Below are positions 60,881-64,000 of a DNA stretch of 64,000 nt, one piece after another. Position numbers and translations under genes: made by a program. Source of the DNA: CBDDFV01 sp965227335 (GTDB taxonomy: Bacteria > Planctomycetota > Phycisphaerae > Phycisphaerales > SM1A02); NCBI GenBank assembly GCA_965227335.1, contig CBDDFV010000001.1, positions 930,001-994,000 on the forward strand. Direction: 5' to 3'. The number at the start of each line of letters is the position of its first letter. Within the stretch, counting starts at the first letter, position 1. A model generated the notes under the pieces. It was given only the letters and a program-made list of their open reading frames with translations. It was not told the DNA's origin and ran no database searches.

Positions 60881-62777
60881 TCCGAGTTGGGTGATGCGGC
60901 TGGTCATGATCGCGTGGACCGCCGCCGCGTGCGCCGCCGACGAGCCGCTCCCGATCGGGGCGGGACTCGCCGGGGTGACGGACTGGTCGCGGGACCACGC
61001 CTTCGTGGATGTTATGAAGCAGGCGCGGGCGTGGGGGAAACCGGAGGCGCCCTGGGAGCCGATCGACACCGTCGACGAGCACGGCTGGCCGCGCGGGGAC
61101 GCAGGCGTCGTCCTCATGACCGACCAGGAGGGCGAGTCGTGGCTGGCCGGCCGGTACCGGCTGTCGTTCGAATGCCGGGGGGTGCCCCGCGTCGAGATGG
61201 TCGCGTCCTCCGGCGACGTGCGCATTCTCGACAAGGACCCGGACTCCGGGATCGTCACCGGCGTCGTCGACCTGCCCGAGGATCACAACGGACAGCTCAT
61301 GCTCTCGTTCACCCGCACGCGGGGCGGCGTGCGCAACGTGCGGCTCATCCGTCCCGGCTACACGGGGCGCGAACTCTTCACCACGCACTACCTCGATCAC
61401 CTCCGACGCTTCGACACACTCCGGTTCATGGACTGGACGCGGACGAATCACCATCCCGTCGGGACGTGGGCGGAACGCGCGACGCCGCTCCATGCGACGT
61501 GGGCGAGCGAGCGCGGCGTTCCGTGGGAGGTCTGCATCGCGCTCGCGAACGAACTCGATACCCACGTCTGGATCAATGTTCCGCACCTGGCGGACGACGG
61601 GTATGTGCGCACGCTGGCGACGGTCCTGCGCGATCAGCTGGAGCCGGAGCGGATCATCTTTGTCGAGTACAGCAATGAGGTCTGGAACCCGATCTTCGCC
61701 CAGCAGAAATGGAACGCCGCGCAGGCGGAGGCGGAGGTCCGGGCGGATCGCGACGGGGAGCTGCGTTTCGACGGGTCGGAGAATCCGCGGGCGTGGGCGA
61801 TGCGTCGCGTGGCGCGTCGGATCGTCGAGATCGGGCGGATCTTCCGTGAGGTCTGCGGCGCCGATCGCGTGCGTCCGGTGCTCGCGGGTCAGATCGCGTC
61901 GCCGGAAGGGACATTCGCGCATCAGCTGCCGTATCTGGAGCGGTTTCATGGTCCGCCGCGCGGGTCGCTCCATGCCCTCGCCGGTGCGCGGTATTTCAAC
62001 ATTGGCGGGCGGGATAGAGACGGACTCGACGCGGCGAGCGTGCTGGATGCGCTCGCGGCGGACGTGGGTCGGATGACGGGCAGCGTGCGGCTGGAGCGCA
62101 ACGCGGCGCTCGCGACGTGGTACGGCCTGGCGTATCTCGGCTACGAGGGCGGGCCGGACACCTTCGGTCCGCGGAACATCGACGCCAAGCGGGCGGCGTC
62201 GCATGACGACGGCATGCAGGCGATCTGCGAGTCGTATCTGGACGCGTGGTCTGCGTGGGGGTTCGGGCGGTTCATGTGGTTCCAGGCCGGCGCGCGGAGT
62301 TGGCGCACGCGCTACGGGACGTGGACGCTCACGGAGTCGCACGCGCAACCGGAGACGTCGAAGACGCGCGCGATCGACGCCGTGCGCACGCGACCGCGGG
62401 CGGAGACCTCGGAGGGCTTGCGGGTTCCGGGCGCCGTGGATCCGCGTCGTCACGTCTGGCGCGATCCGAACTGGATGCAGACGCGGGCGCCTTTGCTCCG
62501 GGCGGGCGAGCGGCGGTGGTACCTCGTGCGGGTGGATGATCCTGGCGTCATGGTCGCCACGTTGCAGGCGGACCTGTCGCCGCACGGACAGCTGGAGATT
62601 GCGCGGCGTGGGCCGGGCGAGCCTGAACTGGCGGAGCGGGCTCCGCCGCCGTCCGCCGCGCCGCACGCGACGCCGGCCCGCTGGTGGGGACGGGGGCTGC
62701 ACGTGATCGAGGTTCGATGCGTCCGAGGCAAAGGGCGGATCAACGGTATCGAGGTTCGTCCCGCGCCGACGAACTGA
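60873..62777 (+). CDS. Exported clan GH-A-like glycosidase/cellulose-binding-type protein
   Basis: 634 aa from ATG 60873 (627 aa from ATG 60894). Signal peptide (MRLVMIAWTAAACAAD). No family is certain, but the barrel-like middle has WERA-like strands and an IIFVEYSNEVWNPIF motif near residue 265: Asn-Glu at a strand end is the acid/base signature of clan GH-A glycosidases. Other segments: RFMDWTRTNHHPVGTWAERA and AYLGYEGGPDTFGP (a second acidic residue that could be the nucleophile). Layout matches proteins annotated as cellulose-binding in planctomycetes. Its start overlaps miaA head to head. Activity unproven. Confidence 0.78.
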   Translation: MDIPSWVMRLVMIAWTAAACAADEPLPIGAGLAGVTDWSRDHAFVDVMKQARAWGKPEAPWEPIDTVDEHGWPRGDAGVVLMTDQEGESWLAGRYRLSFECRGVPRVEMVASSGDVRILDKDPDSGIVTGVVDLPEDHNGQLMLSFTRTRGGVRNVRLIRPGYTGRELFTTHYLDHLRRFDTLRFMDWTRTNHHPVGTWAERATPLHATWASERGVPWEVCIALANELDTHVWINVPHLADDGYVRTLATVLRDQLEPERIIFVEYSNEVWNPIFAQQKWNAAQAEAEVRADRDGELRFDGSENPRAWAMRRVARRIVEIGRIFREVCGADRVRPVLAGQIASPEGTFAHQLPYLERFHGPPRGSLHALAGARYFNIGGRDRDGLDAASVLDALAADVGRMTGSVRLERNAALATWYGLAYLGYEGGPDTFGPRNIDAKRAASHDDGMQAICESYLDAWSAWGFGRFMWFQAGARSWRTRYGTWTLTESHAQPETSKTRAIDAVRTRPRAETSEGLRVPGAVDPRRHVWRDPNWMQTRAPLLRAGERRWYLVRVDDPGVMVATLQADLSPHGQLEIARRGPGEPELAERAPPPSAAPHATPARWWGRGLHVIEVRCVRGKGRINGIEVRPAPTN

Positions 62778-62788
62778 TCCGGACGGTC

Positions 62789-62794
62789 TATCAT
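62789..62794 (+). promoter_or_regulatory. -10-like TATCAT upstream of pgk
   Basis: TATCAT 39 bases before the ATG, with AAGGAG (62816-62821) in between: a leadered arrangement. Confidence 0.4.
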
Positions 62795-62833
62795 CAGGTT
62801 TGCACGAACGTTCAGAAGGAGCGGGTTGTCCCG

Positions 62834-64000
62834 ATGGCGAAGCAGACGATCGAACAGGTGGAGGTGGCGGGTCAGCGGGTGCTGATGCGGGTCGATTTCA
62901 ACGTGCCGCTCGATGACGACGGTTCGATCACGGACGACCGGCGGATCCGCATGGCGCTGCCGACGATCCGCTCGGTGCTGGACCGGGGCGGATCGGTGGT
63001 GCTGATGAGTCATCTGGGGCGACCGAAAGGGGAGGGCTTCGAGGCGAAGTACACGCTGAAGCCGGCGGCGGACCGGCTGGGCGAACTGCTGGACGGCGCG
63101 ACCGTGCAGTTCGTGTCGGGCGATCCGGCGGGCGACGAGGCGGCGGGCGCGGCGGGATCGCTGCGGACGGGCGAGGTGGTGCTGCTGGACAATCTGCGGT
63201 TCAACGCGGGCGAGAAGTCGGGCGATGCGTCGTTCGGCGCGCGACTCGCCTCGTACGGCGACATCTACTGCAACGATGCGTTCGGCACGGCGCACCGCGA
63301 CGATGCGAGCATGGTGGCGGTTCCGGAGGCGATGGCGGGGAAGCCGCGCGTCGCGGGGCTGCTGCTGGAGAAGGAACTGAAGTTCCTGTCGGGTTTGACG
63401 GCGTCGGCGGCCTCGCCGTTCGTGGCGGTGCTCGGCGGCGCGAAGGTCTCGGACAAGCTCGGCGCGATCGAGCATCTGATGGACAAGGTCGACACGATTC
63501 TCATCGGCGGGGCGATGGCCTACACCTTTCTACGTGCGCAAGGGAACGCCACGGGGCGGAGCCTGGTGGAGCCGGACATGATCGAGACCGCGAAGGCGTT
63601 GCTGGAGCGGGCGGGGACGGACGGCCGGGCGACGCTGGGGCTGCCGTCGGACCACGTGTGTGCGGTCGAGATCGCGACGGAGGCGGAGATCCACGTGCAC
63701 GGCCCGGGGATTCCGGACGACTGCATGGGGCTCGACATCGGTCCCGCGACGCGGGTGTCGTACGCGGGGGTGATCGAGTCCGCCCGGACGATCGTGTGGA
63801 ACGGGCCGATGGGCGTGTTCGAGACGCCGCCGTTCGACGAGGGCACCCGGCAGGTGGCGGAGGCCGCCGCGAAGGCGACGGGCCAGGGGGCGGTCAGCGT
63901 GATCGGCGGCGGCGACAGCGCGGCGGCGGTGGAGGCGTTCGATCTCGCCGACGCGTTCTCCCACGTCTCCACCGGCGGCGGGGCGAGCATGGCGATGCTG
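62834..64000 (+). CDS. pgk: Phosphoglycerate kinase (partial, runs off right edge)
   Basis: The first 389 codons are present. Glycolytic enzyme making ATP from 1,3-bisphosphoglycerate. RVLMRVDFNVPLDDDGSI, TIRSVLDRGGSVVLMSHLGR, VVLLDNLRFNAGEKSGD, PFVAVLGGAKVSDKLGAIEH, TIVWNGPMGVFE and VIGGGDSAAAVEAF cover both lobes up to the C-terminal part, where the usual STGGGA motif (HVSTGGGASMAML) is just reached. Only the last few residues are missing. Confidence 0.97.
   Translation, partial: MAKQTIEQVEVAGQRVLMRVDFNVPLDDDGSITDDRRIRMALPTIRSVLDRGGSVVLMSHLGRPKGEGFEAKYTLKPAADRLGELLDGATVQFVSGDPAGDEAAGAAGSLRTGEVVLLDNLRFNAGEKSGDASFGARLASYGDIYCNDAFGTAHRDDASMVAVPEAMAGKPRVAGLLLEKELKFLSGLTASAASPFVAVLGGAKVSDKLGAIEHLMDKVDTILIGGAMAYTFLRAQGNATGRSLVEPDMIETAKALLERAGTDGRATLGLPSDHVCAVEIATEAEIHVHGPGIPDDCMGLDIGPATRVSYAGVIESARTIVWNGPMGVFETPPFDEGTRQVAEAAAKATGQGAVSVIGGGDSAAAVEAFDLADAFSHVSTGGGASMAML

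Overview
The window is high-GC bacterial chromosome, and its gene content points to a planctomycete, most likely class Phycisphaerae. The signs are: several large extracellular proteins with pseudopilin-type (prepilin cleavage) N-termini; a beta-helix protein with a C-terminal dockerin-like tail of the CPADL...DGTVGPADL type; a Tat-exported glycosylasparaginase; an AroD-AroE fusion; DUF4159, FG-GAP and G8 proteins; and four small membrane proteins with a CxxC...CPxCG zinc ribbon. Lipid A and heptose genes indicate an LPS-bearing outer membrane. No rRNA, tRNA, insertion sequence, phage gene or CRISPR array was seen. The genus cannot be named from sequence reading alone.

Layout. 1-5838 (minus): the start of a glycosylasparaginase gene (runs off the left edge), then an operon of long NfeD, short NfeD, FloA flotillin and a polytopic membrane protein. 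6072-8099 (minus): two tandem pseudopilin-like paralogues. After a 910-bp gap come ridA-like and transaldolase genes (plus), then a membrane protein, a Ser/Thr kinase and a 712-aa surface protein with an internal pilin-like segment (minus). 14810-19943 (plus): an LPS cluster of GT9 heptosyltransferase, Maf, a small membrane protein, LpxK, HldE and a zinc-ribbon protein. 19977-24997 (minus): mnmA, zinc-ribbon protein, gamma-glutamyltransferase, recQ. 25052: RNase HII-like gene (plus). 26030-30224 (minus): aroDE, prfA, HAD phosphatase, FkbM methyltransferase. 30379-33499 (plus): two hypotheticals, a 2-hydroxyacid dehydrogenase and an M24 aminopeptidase. 33595-36281 (minus): HD protein, zinc-ribbon protein, class I amidotransferase, methyltransferase. 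36334-40006 (plus): DUF4159 protein and YraQ-type permease. 40118-46782 (minus): giant beta-helix protein, zinc-ribbon protein, dxs, polyprenyl synthase. 46843-53226 (plus): TolQ/MotA-type channel, a TraB/GspG chimera, an ABC exporter with a membrane LytTR regulator, and an FG-GAP protein. 53315-60880 (minus): pseudopilin protein, lipase-like lipoprotein, ispG, a repeat-rich spacer, topA, miaA. 60873-64000 (plus): a secreted glycosidase-like protein and pgk (runs off the right edge).

Two observations stand out. First, about fifteen genes carry a TANNNT hexamer exactly 6 (rarely 7) bases before the start codon, which predicts widespread leaderless transcription; other genes here have a normal Shine-Dalgarno. 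This spacing also fixes several uncertain starts. Second, the 446-aa protein at 47651-48991 appears to be a TraB/GumN-type domain interrupted by a GspG-like pseudopilin C-domain, an architecture I cannot place in a described system. The spacer 56536-57054 holds two distinct families of short palindromic tandem repeats.

Many very long open frames on the strand opposite real genes (up to about 1160 codons) are GC-driven shadows and were left out.
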